Assembly: GCF_030409835.1 (NCBI RefSeq)
Contig: NZ_JAUFQO010000004.1
Location: 558,001 to 622,000, forward strand
DNA: 64,000 nucleotides
Direction of reading: 5' to 3'
Source: Lutimonas halocynthiae
GTDB lineage: Bacteria; Bacteroidota; Bacteroidia; Flavobacteriales; Flavobacteriaceae
Shown here: one piece after another, positions 35,401 to 45,040 of the stretch
Position numbering within the stretch: the first letter of the stretch is position 1
How the letters are laid out: each line of letters starts with the position of its first letter
Position numbers and translations under genes: made by a program
The notes under the pieces: generated by a model
Database searches by the model: none
Seen by the model: the letters and a program-made list of their open reading frames with translations, nothing else
What the model was told of the DNA's origin: nothing

Positions 35401-36492
35401 ATGCAAGGGATAAAATTTGTTACAAGAGATAAGACTAATTTCATAAAGACACTTAACAAAAGAGTCAATAACTACTTCAAAGAGAACAACATAAAGAAAA
35501 CCGGTAATTGGAAGCTATATACTAAAGCAATCATCATGTTTAGCTTGTTTCTCATACCGCTAGTTGTACTTTTAACTATACAACTTCCATGGTGGGCCAT
35601 GATTCTGATGACCATAACTATTGGTATTGGAATGGCTGGAGTTGGCATGAACATTATGCACGATGCTAATCATGAATCATTTTCGAGTAAAAAATGGGTA
35701 AACAGTATTATGGGTAGCAGCATTTATATTCTTGCTGGTAACGTGTATAACTGGAAAGTGCAACACAATGTTTTACACCATACGTATACAAATATTCAGG
35801 GTATGGATGAAGACATCGACGCGGGAAGAATCATTCGGTTTTCGAAACACTCAAAATGGCTTCAAATTCATAAATTTCAAAAGTATTATTCTATTTTCCT
35901 TTATGGTCTTTTGACTATTAACTGGGCGATAACTACTGATTTTAAGCAAATGAATAGTTATTTAAAAAGGAAGCTTTCTTATGGGAAATTTCCTAATCCA
36001 GCTAAAGAATGGTCAGTCTTAGTGATTACAAAAATATTATACTATTCGATATGGCTGGTATTACCAATCATGGTTATGGATATTGCCTGGTGGAAAATTT
36101 TGATTGGATTTTTTATCATGCACTATACTGCAGGAATGATATTAAGTGTGGTTTTCCAGTTAGCACATGTGATGCCAAATACTGACATGCCTCAGCCGAA
36201 TGAAGAAGGGCTTATGGAGCATACTTGGGCCATTCACCAATTGTATACTACTTCAAATTTTGCGATTAACAATAAAATTGTGAATTTTTTCACCGGAGGT
36301 TTAAACCACCAGGTGGAACACCATATTTTTCCTCACATTTCTCATGTTCACTATAAGAAATTGTCTGAGATCGTTAAAAATACCACTAAAGAATTCAACC
36401 TTCCTTATAACGAGTATCGAACCATGATGGGCGCATTTATCGACCATTTCAAACAACTCGACAAACTAGGGAAGCATCCTGAAATTGCATAA
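35401..36492 (+). CDS. Membrane fatty-acid (acyl-CoA/acyl-lipid) desaturase
   Basis: The 363-residue integral membrane di-iron desaturase has histidine boxes HDANH (87-91), HNVLHH (122-127) and HQVEHH (303-308), and two pairs of membrane helices (about 43-83 and 165-250). The last box has Gln in place of the first His, as in front-end and linoleoyl-type desaturases, but there is no cytochrome b5 domain. It introduces double bonds and probably adjusts membrane fluidity. Regiospecificity cannot be read from sequence. The promoter carries paired repeats suggestive of regulation. Confidence 0.88.
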   Translation: MQGIKFVTRDKTNFIKTLNKRVNNYFKENNIKKTGNWKLYTKAIIMFSLFLIPLVVLLTIQLPWWAMILMTITIGIGMAGVGMNIMHDANHESFSSKKWVNSIMGSSIYILAGNVYNWKVQHNVLHHTYTNIQGMDEDIDAGRIIRFSKHSKWLQIHKFQKYYSIFLYGLLTINWAITTDFKQMNSYLKRKLSYGKFPNPAKEWSVLVITKILYYSIWLVLPIMVMDIAWWKILIGFFIMHYTAGMILSVVFQLAHVMPNTDMPQPNEEGLMEHTWAIHQLYTTSNFAINNKIVNFFTGGLNHQVEHHIFPHISHVHYKKLSEIVKNTTKEFNLPYNEYRTMMGAFIDHFKQLDKLGKHPEIA

Positions 36493-36516
36493 ATAATCCA
36501 AAATTTAAGTATTACA

Positions 36517-37704
36517 ATGTCACAACCATTATCCGACAGAATTAACAGTTTACCCGTATCACAAACCTTAGCAATGGCTGCAAAGGGAAGGGAATTAAAA
36601 GAACAAGGAAAAGATATCATCAGTTTAAGTCTGGGTGAGCCAGATTTCAATACGCCTGACTTTATCAAGGATGCTGCTATTCAAGCCATCAATGACAATT
36701 ACAATTCTTATTCTCCGGTAAACGGATATGCTGATCTAAGAGAAGCTATTTGCAGAAAATTCAAAAGAGACAACAATCTTGATTATAATATCAATCAAAT
36801 CGTAGTTTCTACAGGTGCCAAGCAATCAATTGCTAATGTGGCCATGGTTTTATTGAATCCTGGTGACGAAGTACTACTTCCTGCGCCTTACTGGGTAAGC
36901 TATTCAGCAATTAGTATTTTAGCTGAGGCCAAATATGTTGAAATTCCATCAAGTATTGATAGTGATTTTAAAATCACACCTGAGCAGTTGGAAGCGGCGA
37001 TTACGCCAAAGACAAAAATGATCTTCTTCAATTCTCCCAACAATCCGAGTGGAACTGTATATACAGAAGAAGAATACAGAGCCTTAGCCAAAGTGTTGGA
37101 AAAACATCCTCAGATTTATATTCTTTCAGACGAGATCTATGAGCATATAAATTATGGGACTCCTAACTTTAGTTTTGCATCCATTGAAAGTATGTATGAC
37201 AGAACCATCACCGTGAATGGCGTTGCAAAAGCCTTTGCCATGACTGGATGGAGAATAGGTTATATCGGTGGTCCGGAGTGGATTGCTAAAGCATGTAACA
37301 AGATGCAGGGTCAAATTACTTCAGGTGCTAACTGCATTGCTCAAAGAGCTACCATTGCAGCTTTAGATGCTCCTGTCTCAAAGATCCAGTATATGGTAGA
37401 TGAGTTCAATATCAGAAGAGATATGATTCTTGAATTGTTGAACCAGATTAAAGGCATTAAAACCAATGTGGCACAAGGTGCATTTTATGTTTTTCCTGAT
37501 GTATCTTATTACTTCGGTAAAACTATTAAAGGGACTAAAGTTGAGAACGCATCAGACTTTGCTATGCTCTTATTAGAAAAAGCCAACGTTGCAACGGTTA
37601 CTGGAGAGGCTTTTGGAGCACCAGATTGTATCCGTATAAGCTATGCTGCTTCTCAGGCTGAATTGAAAGAAGCTGTAAGACGTATCGCAGAATTATTGTC
37701 TTAG
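36517..37704 (+). CDS. PLP-dependent aspartate-type aminotransferase (class I)
   Basis: The 395-residue enzyme has family landmarks IISLSLGEPDFNTPDFIK, FNSPNNPSGTVYTEEEY, ILSDEIYEHINYG and the PLP lysine K238 in NGVAKAFAMTGWRIGY, with the substrate-binding Arg in the C-terminal CIRISYA. It is the Bacteroidota aspartate aminotransferase/AspB-like type, interconverting aspartate and oxaloacetate with glutamate as partner. It starts 25 nt after the desaturase. It is near nadB, which uses aspartate, though on the opposite strand. Precise amino-acid preference is uncertain. Confidence 0.88.
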   Translation: MSQPLSDRINSLPVSQTLAMAAKGRELKEQGKDIISLSLGEPDFNTPDFIKDAAIQAINDNYNSYSPVNGYADLREAICRKFKRDNNLDYNINQIVVSTGAKQSIANVAMVLLNPGDEVLLPAPYWVSYSAISILAEAKYVEIPSSIDSDFKITPEQLEAAITPKTKMIFFNSPNNPSGTVYTEEEYRALAKVLEKHPQIYILSDEIYEHINYGTPNFSFASIESMYDRTITVNGVAKAFAMTGWRIGYIGGPEWIAKACNKMQGQITSGANCIAQRATIAALDAPVSKIQYMVDEFNIRRDMILELLNQIKGIKTNVAQGAFYVFPDVSYYFGKTIKGTKVENASDFAMLLLEKANVATVTGEAFGAPDCIRISYAASQAELKEAVRRIAELLS

Positions 37705-37717
37705 TAAGTTTGATCCA

Positions 37718-38164
37718 ATGAGCTTTAAGTTTTCTTCTCCTACACGTTGGGCTGATTTTGACCCGAATAATCACATGCGCCATACGGCCTATAACGATTA
37801 TGCTGCAGAATCACGAGTTCGCCTATTCCATGCATACGGACTTTCATTAAAGGAATTTAACCGATTAGGGATAGGTCCGATTCTATTTAAAGAAGAAACT
37901 AATTTTTATAGAGAGATCAATCTTGGCGATGATATCACAGTTGAAGTACTTTTAAAAGGAGCTTCCCAATATGGAGAGCGCTTTAAGTTCATTCATAAAC
38001 TATACCGTAAAGATGGAATTCTTTCGGCAGAAATTGAAGTATATGCCGCATGGATGGATCTTTCGAAAAGAAAGTTGACCACTCCTCCTGATATCATTTT
38101 GGAGGTGTTTGAAAAACTTACAAAGACTGATGATTTTGAGGTCATCCCTATTAACAAAAAATAG
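37718..38164 (+). CDS. Hotdog-fold acyl-CoA thioesterase
   Basis: The 148-residue single hotdog domain has the 4-hydroxybenzoyl-CoA thioesterase/YbgC-FadM type motif RWADFDPNNHMRHTAYNDY; the Asp in ADFD is the expected catalytic residue. ITVEVLLKGASQYGERFKF follows, in the usual beta-sheet order. It is 14 nt after the aminotransferase and 9 nt before the DoxX gene, so the three are probably co-transcribed. Physiological thioester is unknown. Confidence 0.83.
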   Translation: MSFKFSSPTRWADFDPNNHMRHTAYNDYAAESRVRLFHAYGLSLKEFNRLGIGPILFKEETNFYREINLGDDITVEVLLKGASQYGERFKFIHKLYRKDGILSAEIEVYAAWMDLSKRKLTTPPDIILEVFEKLTKTDDFEVIPINKK

Positions 38165-38172
38165 TTGCAATT

Positions 38173-38601
38173 ATGTCTAAATCGACTTCTAAGTCTTTCA
38201 AAGACTTTCAACAAAATATTGGCTTATTAATCTTGCGACTGAGTATCGGTGGCTTGATGTTGTTTCATGGCTATCATAAATTAATTCATGGTGTAGACGG
38301 ACTTGTTGGCATGTTCAGTTCAAAGGGTTTTCCTGGCAGTATTGCTTATGCCGTTTACCTTGGAGAACTACTTGCCCCCATATTAATTATCATTGGTTAC
38401 AGAACCAAACTGGCTTCCTTATTTGTAGTAGCTACGATGTTAGTGGCCATGTTTGTGGCTCATGGAGAAGATCTTTTAAAGATAGGAGATCACGGTGAAT
38501 GGGCCTTAGAATTAGTAGGTTTATACCTGTTTGGCGCTTTGAGTATATTCTTTCTCGGTGCCGGTAAATTCGCTGTATCCAGTTCAAATAGATGGGACTA
38601 A
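38173..38601 (+). CDS. DoxX family membrane protein
   Basis: The 142-residue protein has four hydrophobic helices. The DoxX signatures are LLILRLSIGGLMLFHGYHKL, GSIAYAVYLGELLAPILIIIG and a late GEWALELVGLYLF. DoxX proteins occur with thiosulfate:quinone oxidoreductases in archaea and as redox-stress membrane proteins in bacteria; the exact role is unclear. It is the last gene of a short plus-strand operon and converges on nadB with 7 nt between stops. Confidence 0.87.
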   Translation: MSKSTSKSFKDFQQNIGLLILRLSIGGLMLFHGYHKLIHGVDGLVGMFSSKGFPGSIAYAVYLGELLAPILIIIGYRTKLASLFVVATMLVAMFVAHGEDLLKIGDHGEWALELVGLYLFGALSIFFLGAGKFAVSSSNRWD

Positions 38602-38608
38602 TCTTTTT

Positions 38609-40177
38609 TCAAAGATTGTCAAGACTGTAAAAAGCACCTTTATTGTCCCTTCTTTTAATCGATTGATTTACAATGAGATACGCGATTGCATTCAGGTTCC
38701 TCAATTCGCAAATTTGTGGAGACAATTTCGACTTTTCATAAGCCTTTTCGGTATCCTGAAATAAGTAATTCAAATGGTCTAAAGCTTTCTCCAGACGCTC
38801 ATCAGAACGAACAATTGAGACAAGGTCACTCATAATATTTTGAATGGTTTTCCTGTTATGAGAAATAAGCACATTCTCTTTAGGAACCATGGTTCCTTCT
38901 TCGTCCCATTCAGGTATGATGTCTTCAAAAGTAAATTTTAAATCACTCCTGTTTTGAATTATTTCCTCAGCAATCTTATGTCCAAACACCAAGGCTTCTA
39001 GCAATGAATTTGAAGCTAACCTATTGGCCCCATGAAGCCCGGTTCTAGAGCATTCTCCACAAGCAAATAAATTACCAATAGAACTGTAGCCATTCTCATC
39101 AACTTCTATTCCCCCCATCAAATAATGCGCGGCAGGAACAACAGGGATCATTTGAAATGAAGGATCTATTCCAAGATTTTTACATTTATCATATATATTA
39201 GGAAAATGCTTTTTGAATTCTGTCATATCCAAATGACTGCAATCTAGATACACATGTGGGTCACCTGAAAAAATAAGTTCTTTGTTGATGGCTCTGGATA
39301 CAACATCTCTTGGAGCTAACTCTGCCCTTTCGTCAATGTCTAACATAAATCTGGTCCCGGCCTTATTTCGTAAATAAGCACCGAACCCTCGAACTGCTTC
39401 AGAAATCAAAAATGAAGGACTCACTCCTGGCTGGTAGAGCGCTGTTGGATGAAATTGCACAAATTCCATGTCAATGATTCTGGCTTTTGCCCGATAGGCC
39501 ATAGCGATACCATCTCCTGTCGCAATAACTGGGTTTGTCGTAGCCGCATAAACCTGTCCTATTCCGCCTGTAGCTAGTATTACCGAAGAAGCTAAAAAGG
39601 TTTCAATTTTATTTGTTTTCTGATTCAATATATAGGCCCCATAACATGAAATATCACTAGAGTCAATCTTTTTGCCTAAATGATGATCAGTGATCAAATC
39701 AATGGCAAAATGATAGGGTAAAATTTCAATGTTTGGTAATTTATCTACTTGCTCTAACAGTGTTTTCTCCACTTCAAAACCAGTAATATCTTTGAAGTGT
39801 AGAATTCGATTTGCAGAATGACCTCCTTCCATTCCCAGGTCTATTTCTCCTTCAGTATTGTGGTCAAAATCAGTCCCCCACTCTATGAGTCGCTTCATAC
39901 AAGCTGGTGCCTCTTCTACAACCATTTTCACTATCTCTGGCTTATTGAGATGATCTCCCGCAACCATTGTGTCGTCAATGTGATCTTGAAACGAATCTAG
40001 CTTATCCCAAACAGCGGCAATTCCGCCTTGAGCATATTTAGTGTTGGATTCACTTTCATTTGCTTTAGTAGCTACAATTATTCTTTTTTGAGGTAGTGCC
40101 GTTGCAGATTTTATGGCAATGGAAAGCCCTGCAACTCCCGAACCTAATACCAGAATATCTGCTTTAAATACACTCAT
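38609..40177 (-). CDS. nadB: L-aspartate oxidase
   Basis: The 522-residue flavoprotein oxidises L-aspartate to iminoaspartate, the first step of de novo NAD synthesis. The FAD-binding motif is ADILVLGSGVAGLSIAI at the N-terminus. Succinate-dehydrogenase-family landmarks are TKYAQGGIAAVWD, GGHSANRILHFKD, LATGGIGQVYAATTNP and EFVQFHPTALYQPG. It is preceded by nadA with 1 nt between genes, giving a nadA-nadB operon. No nadC is in the window. Confidence 0.95.
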   Translation of the reverse strand: MSVFKADILVLGSGVAGLSIAIKSATALPQKRIIVATKANESESNTKYAQGGIAAVWDKLDSFQDHIDDTMVAGDHLNKPEIVKMVVEEAPACMKRLIEWGTDFDHNTEGEIDLGMEGGHSANRILHFKDITGFEVEKTLLEQVDKLPNIEILPYHFAIDLITDHHLGKKIDSSDISCYGAYILNQKTNKIETFLASSVILATGGIGQVYAATTNPVIATGDGIAMAYRAKARIIDMEFVQFHPTALYQPGVSPSFLISEAVRGFGAYLRNKAGTRFMLDIDERAELAPRDVVSRAINKELIFSGDPHVYLDCSHLDMTEFKKHFPNIYDKCKNLGIDPSFQMIPVVPAAHYLMGGIEVDENGYSSIGNLFACGECSRTGLHGANRLASNSLLEALVFGHKIAEEIIQNRSDLKFTFEDIIPEWDEEGTMVPKENVLISHNRKTIQNIMSDLVSIVRSDERLEKALDHLNYLFQDTEKAYEKSKLSPQICELRNLNAIAYLIVNQSIKRRDNKGAFYSLDNL

Positions 40178-40178
40178 T

Positions 40179-41177
40179 TTATTTTGAAGAAATGTCTAAC
40201 ATTTTTTGAATTGGTATCAGCGCCTTTTTCTGAACGTCCTCGGGGACATTCACTTCAGGCAACTCATGTTTCATACAGAGGTACAACTTTTTCATTGTAT
40301 TCATTTTCATATAGGGGCATTCACTGCAAGCACAGGTATTGTCTTCAACTGCTGGAGCTGGATACAATGTTTTCCCGGGAACTTTCTTTTGCATTTCATG
40401 TAATATGCCTGCCTCTGTCGCAACAATAAACTCGTTTGCTGAATCTGTCTTGGCAAAATTTATCAAACCTGATGTAGAACCAATATAGGCAGCGGTCTTT
40501 AAAATATGCTCCTCAGATTCTGGATGTGCTATAATTTTAGCCTCAGGATGCGCCAGATGTGTATTTAATAATTTATCTATTGAAAAAGCCTCATGTACAA
40601 TACATGCGCCTTCCCACAATAACATATTCCTACCTGTTACTTTATTGATATATGCTCCTAAATTCTTATCCGGAGCAAATATGATCGGTTGATCCAAAGG
40701 AATGGAATCAACTATCTTCTTTGCATTTGAAGAAGTACAACAAATATCACTTATTGCCTTTACATCAGCTGATGTATTTACATAAGTAACCACAACATGA
40801 TCTGGATGCTCATCTTTAAATGCCTGCAAATCTTTGGCTTCACAAGCCTCAGATAAAGAACAACCAGCGTTAAGATCTGGAAGTAATACTTTCTTTTTTG
40901 GGTTTAGAATCTTGGCCGTTTCAGCCATAAAATGAACTCCTGCAAAAACGATCAGGTCAGCATCAACTTCTGCCGCTTTATATGAAAGCTGTAAACTGTC
41001 ACCTACAAAATCAGCTATATCCTGAATCGCCGGCTCTTGATAATAATGAGCAAGAATTACAGCATTCTTCTCCTTCTTAAGTTTTTGAATTTCAACAGCA
41101 TAATCTATTCCTTCATTGGTTTCTATATCTAAAAACCCTTTCTCTTTTAATTCTTTTTTGGCTTGTTCAATTTCCAT
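40179..41177 (-). CDS. nadA: Quinolinate synthase
   Basis: The 332-residue [4Fe-4S] enzyme condenses iminoaspartate with dihydroxyacetone phosphate to quinolinate. Substrate-site segments are NAVILAHYYQEPAIQDIADF and VHFMAETAKILNPKKKVLLP. Candidate cluster cysteines lie in AGCSLSEAC (C106), DICCTSSNA and near the C-terminus in CACSECP (282-287), in line with the family. It is the first gene of the nadAB operon. Confidence 0.95.
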   Translation of the reverse strand: MEIEQAKKELKEKGFLDIETNEGIDYAVEIQKLKKEKNAVILAHYYQEPAIQDIADFVGDSLQLSYKAAEVDADLIVFAGVHFMAETAKILNPKKKVLLPDLNAGCSLSEACEAKDLQAFKDEHPDHVVVTYVNTSADVKAISDICCTSSNAKKIVDSIPLDQPIIFAPDKNLGAYINKVTGRNMLLWEGACIVHEAFSIDKLLNTHLAHPEAKIIAHPESEEHILKTAAYIGSTSGLINFAKTDSANEFIVATEAGILHEMQKKVPGKTLYPAPAVEDNTCACSECPYMKMNTMKKLYLCMKHELPEVNVPEDVQKKALIPIQKMLDISSK

Positions 41178-41537
41178 ACTCTAAACATTTTAGCTTAACA
41201 AAATTACTGTTTTTTAGTCAAACACAGATGTGTAAATACATGAGAGCTTTAAATATAATACATGTTCCTTTCAAAAGTTTAAGATTCATTGTTTCGCAAT
41301 TTTAACGATTAGGTGCCTCATATCGATTCATAGCCTGGTACTGTATTTTGCCTATTTCCCAAAATTTCACTATATTCGACTCATTCCTAATTGCTTAAAA
41401 AAAAGAAAATGAATCCAAATGCAGCTAACTGTATTGGATATTTTTTATTAAAATCAAATGAACAATTTAAATTGTCAAAGTATTATTATTTTTTGAGTTA
41501 AAAATTTCCATTTATTTATCCGATATAACTAATCAAT
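41178..41537. other. Intergenic region, 360 bp, between nadA and the response regulator
   Basis: I see no gene here. A minus-strand TAATTTTG element at 41199-41206 is a plausible -7 box for nadA, with a leader of about 16 nt. The remainder is A/T-rich with no clear operator, NadR/NiaR-like palindrome or terminator that I can support. Confidence 0.6.
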
Positions 41538-42278
41538 ATGAAATCCCCCGCAAAAATTTTGATAGTAGAAGACGAAATGATCATTGGTGCAAATATTTCA
41601 CTACAGCTTTCCAAGCTGGGATATGAAGTAACAGGAATCGTTTCACGTGGTGAAGAAGCCATCTCACATGTAAGGCATAGCCGGCCTGACATTGTTCTTA
41701 TGGACATTCAATTAAAAGGTGACCTTGACGGGATAGAAACCGTAAATCAAATGCACCTGGAAAACAATATACCCATCATCTATCTAACGGCAAATGCTGA
41801 CGAAGAAAACTTTGAAAGAGCTAAATCTACAAACCCATATGCATTCATTTCAAAACCTTTTAAAAAGCTTGACCTGCAGCATGCCATAGACCTTACAATG
41901 GACAGGCTCAATAGAAATGGTTTTGCTAGTGAAGAAGAGGAAACGTGTATTTCTCCCTTTGTACAAAGCGACAGTATCTATGTGAGGAGAAATGAAAAAA
42001 TGATCAAAATTCTTATTAACGATATTTATTATTTTGAAGCTGATAGAAATTATTGTAAAATCTATGCAAAGAAAAAAGAATGCTTGCTTGTTATGACGCT
42101 GAAAGAAATTAATGACAGATTACCTCGTGAACATTTTTTAAGAATACACAGGTCATTTATCATCAATCTTTCTCACGTTGATGAAGTAGCAGGAACCCAT
42201 GTTGTGATAGGAAAAAAAGCTGTTCCCTTGAGCAAGACCTTGAGAAAAGAATTGATGGACCGTTTACAAACTTTTTAA
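41538..42278 (+). CDS. LytTR-family response regulator
   Basis: The 246-residue protein has an N-terminal receiver domain (ILIVEDEMIIGANISLQL; phosphorylation site D56 in DIVLMDIQLKGD; ISKPFKKLDL). A C-terminal LytTR DNA-binding domain follows from about residue 145 (IYYFEADRNYCKIYAKKKE; LPREHFLRIHRSFIINL). LytTR regulators in Bacteroidota usually pair with a nearby histidine kinase. The kinase here is encoded tail to tail, with the two 3' ends overlapping by 4 nt. Target genes are unknown. Confidence 0.93.
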   Translation: MKSPAKILIVEDEMIIGANISLQLSKLGYEVTGIVSRGEEAISHVRHSRPDIVLMDIQLKGDLDGIETVNQMHLENNIPIIYLTANADEENFERAKSTNPYAFISKPFKKLDLQHAIDLTMDRLNRNGFASEEEETCISPFVQSDSIYVRRNEKMIKILINDIYYFEADRNYCKIYAKKKECLLVMTLKEINDRLPREHFLRIHRSFIINLSHVDEVAGTHVVIGKKAVPLSKTLRKELMDRLQTF

Positions 42279-44239
42279 TCGACATCAAATTCCATCCTAA
42301 TTTTAGTTCCTTCTCCACTTAATGTCATAATGGAGCCATCGAGCTGATGAATCAGTAAATCAATGAGCTGGGTTCCAAAACCGCTGCCTTGATCATCCTC
42401 TTTGTCAAATTCCAAAAGCCCTATCCCGTTATCAGCCACTTCTAAGAGAATTCGGTCTTTTGCTATATACTTACAGGTTATATAAACAATGCCTTTTCTG
42501 TCTTCAGGAAAAGCGTGTTTGAACGCATTAGTTAGTAATTCATTTACGATCAAACCTATTGGAATTGCTGAATCAACATCCAGTTGCATATCCTCAAGGT
42601 CATATATGTATCCAACCTCATTTTCTGAGCCAAAGGAGTCTAAAATATGTTTACTCAAGTCAATAAGGTATTCTTTCATTTCTATTGTTGAGAGATTATT
42701 TCCCTGGTATAATTTCTGATGGATCATACTCATAGAATACACCCTATTTCTACTTTCCTCTATAGCTGCAATAATTTTTGGGTCCTTTATTTTATCGGCC
42801 TGCAGATCCAAAAGACTTGATACAATTCCCAAATTGTTCTTAACCCTGTGATGAATTTCCTTTAAAAGAAATTCCTTCTCCTCATTCTGACTCTCAAGAA
42901 GGATATTCTTTTTTTTATTATTCTGATAAGTAACATACAAAACCATCAATAAAACCAGTAAAAGCCCTGATATAATTACAATCAAAGATTGTGTAGAGTT
43001 TTGTTTTTTTATTCGTTCCTCCATACCAATAATGGTGGTCTCCTTTGCCTCTAAATCAAATTCATACTCTAATAGGGCCATTCTTTGTTTTGAATTATCA
43101 TCAAATACTTGCCTTTTAAGCGAATCATATACGCTAAAAGCCTCAATGGCGTCTTTATAGTTATGATTTCCACGATAGGCCTTTCCCAATCTGTAATGCA
43201 ATTGACTTAAAAAGAATTTATCTCCAAATTCAGGTGTGGCAACATAGAGAGATTGTTTTAATAAGCCTATAGCTTCCTCATATTTTCCTTGAAACAAATT
43301 CAATCTTCCAATGGCCAACCACGATCTCATAAGTAAAAAGTCGTTATCAATTAAGTTAGCGTATTTAATGGCTTCTTGCCCTGCTGAAGAAGCCTCTTCA
43401 TATTCATTTAATTCAGTATAAAGATCAACTAAGGAAATATAGATGTCACTTAAATTGTTATAAAACCCATACTGTTCTCCAATTGATATCGCTTTTTTAA
43501 AATATATCAAGGCCTCCTGATACTTTTGAAGATTCAATAAATTATTTCCCACTACATAGAGTGCAAAATCATAATCCATATCTTTTACATTGCGCTGCTC
43601 AAAATAACTGATTGATTGCATCCCAAGGTCCAGCCCTTTTTCGAAATCCGAAAACTTCCAATACAAATTACTCAGATCACTATAAGCCTGAGCAATTGCT
43701 CTATTGTCATTTAATTCAGTTCCAATCTTTTTACATTCAAAAGCAATATCAGCCGCCTTTAAAATATTTCCCTTTCTTTCAGAAATATAACCGAGTTGTG
43801 TATAAAGTAATGGCAGGTCTTTCTTAAGCACTTTTTGCTCGGCATCTTTCAGAATGAGAAAAGCCGTGTCCAATTTTTCCATTCTTAACAAAATGGCACC
43901 TTCAGTTATCTGAAATCGTCCTTCCCACAGGATATTCTCAGAAGCCCTGACCAGCTCAAGACCCTTCCTTGTTAATTCGAGTGATTTTTTTAAGTCTCTA
44001 GTATGAGTATAGTAAGCAAGGTCATTAAGGGCTGCAAATTTCAGGGTATCTACTTCAATACTGGAATAACCCTTTTCAAGGTCCTCTAAATAAGAAGCAT
44101 CAAATTTATCCGTCTCATCAAACACCCTATAATAAGCCACTGGCCTATCATGATCAATAAGTTGCTGCGCATACACCCAATCAATATTGCATGTAAATAA
44201 AAAAACAACTAATAAATAAAATGAAAAATGTTTAATCAT
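42275..44239 (-). CDS. TPR-containing sensor histidine kinase (HisKA_2 family)
   Basis: About 654 residues from the ATG at 44239; the open frame extends 12 codons further upstream, but the signal peptide (MIKHFSFYLLVVFLFTCN) begins at this ATG. A periplasmic or extracytoplasmic array of TPR repeats covers roughly residues 40-400 (for example LGYISERKGNILKAADIAFE and YQEALIYFKKAISIGEQYG). One transmembrane helix and a coiled coil follow, then a HisKA_2 phosphoacceptor (LLKEIHHRVKNNLGIVSSLL) and an HATPase_c domain (VNELLTNAFKHAF; DNGIGL). It probably phosphorylates the convergent LytTR regulator. Confidence 0.92.
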   Translation of the reverse strand: MIKHFSFYLLVVFLFTCNIDWVYAQQLIDHDRPVAYYRVFDETDKFDASYLEDLEKGYSSIEVDTLKFAALNDLAYYTHTRDLKKSLELTRKGLELVRASENILWEGRFQITEGAILLRMEKLDTAFLILKDAEQKVLKKDLPLLYTQLGYISERKGNILKAADIAFECKKIGTELNDNRAIAQAYSDLSNLYWKFSDFEKGLDLGMQSISYFEQRNVKDMDYDFALYVVGNNLLNLQKYQEALIYFKKAISIGEQYGFYNNLSDIYISLVDLYTELNEYEEASSAGQEAIKYANLIDNDFLLMRSWLAIGRLNLFQGKYEEAIGLLKQSLYVATPEFGDKFFLSQLHYRLGKAYRGNHNYKDAIEAFSVYDSLKRQVFDDNSKQRMALLEYEFDLEAKETTIIGMEERIKKQNSTQSLIVIISGLLLVLLMVLYVTYQNNKKKNILLESQNEEKEFLLKEIHHRVKNNLGIVSSLLDLQADKIKDPKIIAAIEESRNRVYSMSMIHQKLYQGNNLSTIEMKEYLIDLSKHILDSFGSENEVGYIYDLEDMQLDVDSAIPIGLIVNELLTNAFKHAFPEDRKGIVYITCKYIAKDRILLEVADNGIGLLEFDKEDDQGSGFGTQLIDLLIHQLDGSIMTLSGEGTKIRMEFDVD

Positions 44240-44390
44240 ATTGAGGTCATAATTGCTGCTCAGTATTAAAATCAATAATTATAAAATGATCAAAAAGAAA
44301 CGAAAAAATAGAAACTGATTTGTCTTACTGTAGCATTACATATCGAAAGTTACAAATTATAATATAAATGCTTTTGATAAATAAAAAGGG

Positions 44391-44427
44391 CTCTTGGGAC
44401 AAGAAAAACGAGTCTCTGTCCTAAGAG
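44391..44427. repeat. 11-bp inverted repeat between divergent kinase and SnoaL-like gene
   Basis: CTCTTGGGACA (44391-44401) pairs with TGTCCTAAGAG (44417-44427), with one G-T position and a 15-nt spacer. It sits 76 nt upstream of the SnoaL-like start and lacks a poly-T tail in either direction, so an operator or leader structure is likelier than a terminator. Confidence 0.5.
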
Positions 44428-44502
44428 GTTTGATTTTTAGCCTAAAAGAGACTTAAATTAGTTGGTCTAAAGATCAATTGAATTACTGTAAAAAAAAATC
44501 AA

Positions 44503-45009
44503 ATGTCTACATCGATAAGAATAGTATTTCTTTTCTTGATTTTGGCAGCTTGCACTCAAAATGAAAGCAGAGCTGAAAAAGAAAGAAAGAATTTAAAAAC
44601 ATCTCTGGCTTTTGTCGATGTAGTTTGGAACAAAAAGGACTTAAAAAATATTGATCAATATTTTTCAAATGAATTCAAAAGAGATGTAAACAATATTGAA
44701 GCCGCAACCAACCTCATTGAACTGACAGCCATCTTTAATATATATTTTACTGCATTTCCTGACCTGCATTTCACAGTGGAGCAAATTACACCGGTTGACA
44801 ACCAGATATTCATGAACTGGAATTTAACAGGTACCAACACAGGTGTATTTGGAGATGTTCCTGCGACAGGTAAAAAAGTTCAGATCAACGGCGCTAGCCG
44901 ATTAGATTTTGACGAGCAAGGCAAAATCACTCACCAAACAATTTTTTACACTGAACTCGCCTTATTGCAGCAACTCGGCTATGTATTGGAGAGGCCAAAA
45001 ATTGAATAA
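44503..45009 (+). CDS. SnoaL-like (NTF2-fold) lipoprotein
   Basis: The 168-residue protein has a lipobox LAAC (Cys17) and one ester-cyclase/SnoaL-like NTF2 domain. The domain shows AFVDVVWNKKDLKNIDQYFS, FNIYFTAFPDLHFTVEQITP and KVQINGASRLDFDEQGKITH. These folds bind small hydrophobic molecules and include polyketide cyclases and many proteins of unknown function. It is the first gene of a four-gene plus-strand run ending with a methyltransferase. No specific substrate can be named. Confidence 0.75.
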   Translation: MSTSIRIVFLFLILAACTQNESRAEKERKNLKTSLAFVDVVWNKKDLKNIDQYFSNEFKRDVNNIEAATNLIELTAIFNIYFTAFPDLHFTVEQITPVDNQIFMNWNLTGTNTGVFGDVPATGKKVQINGASRLDFDEQGKITHQTIFYTELALLQQLGYVLERPKIE

Positions 45010-45040
45010 CCATAAACCAAATATTTAAAACCAAAACGAA

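Noticed and set aside
38558-38764. 68-codon frame between doxX and nadB
   Set aside because: It overlaps the ends of two well-supported genes and lacks any protein feature.
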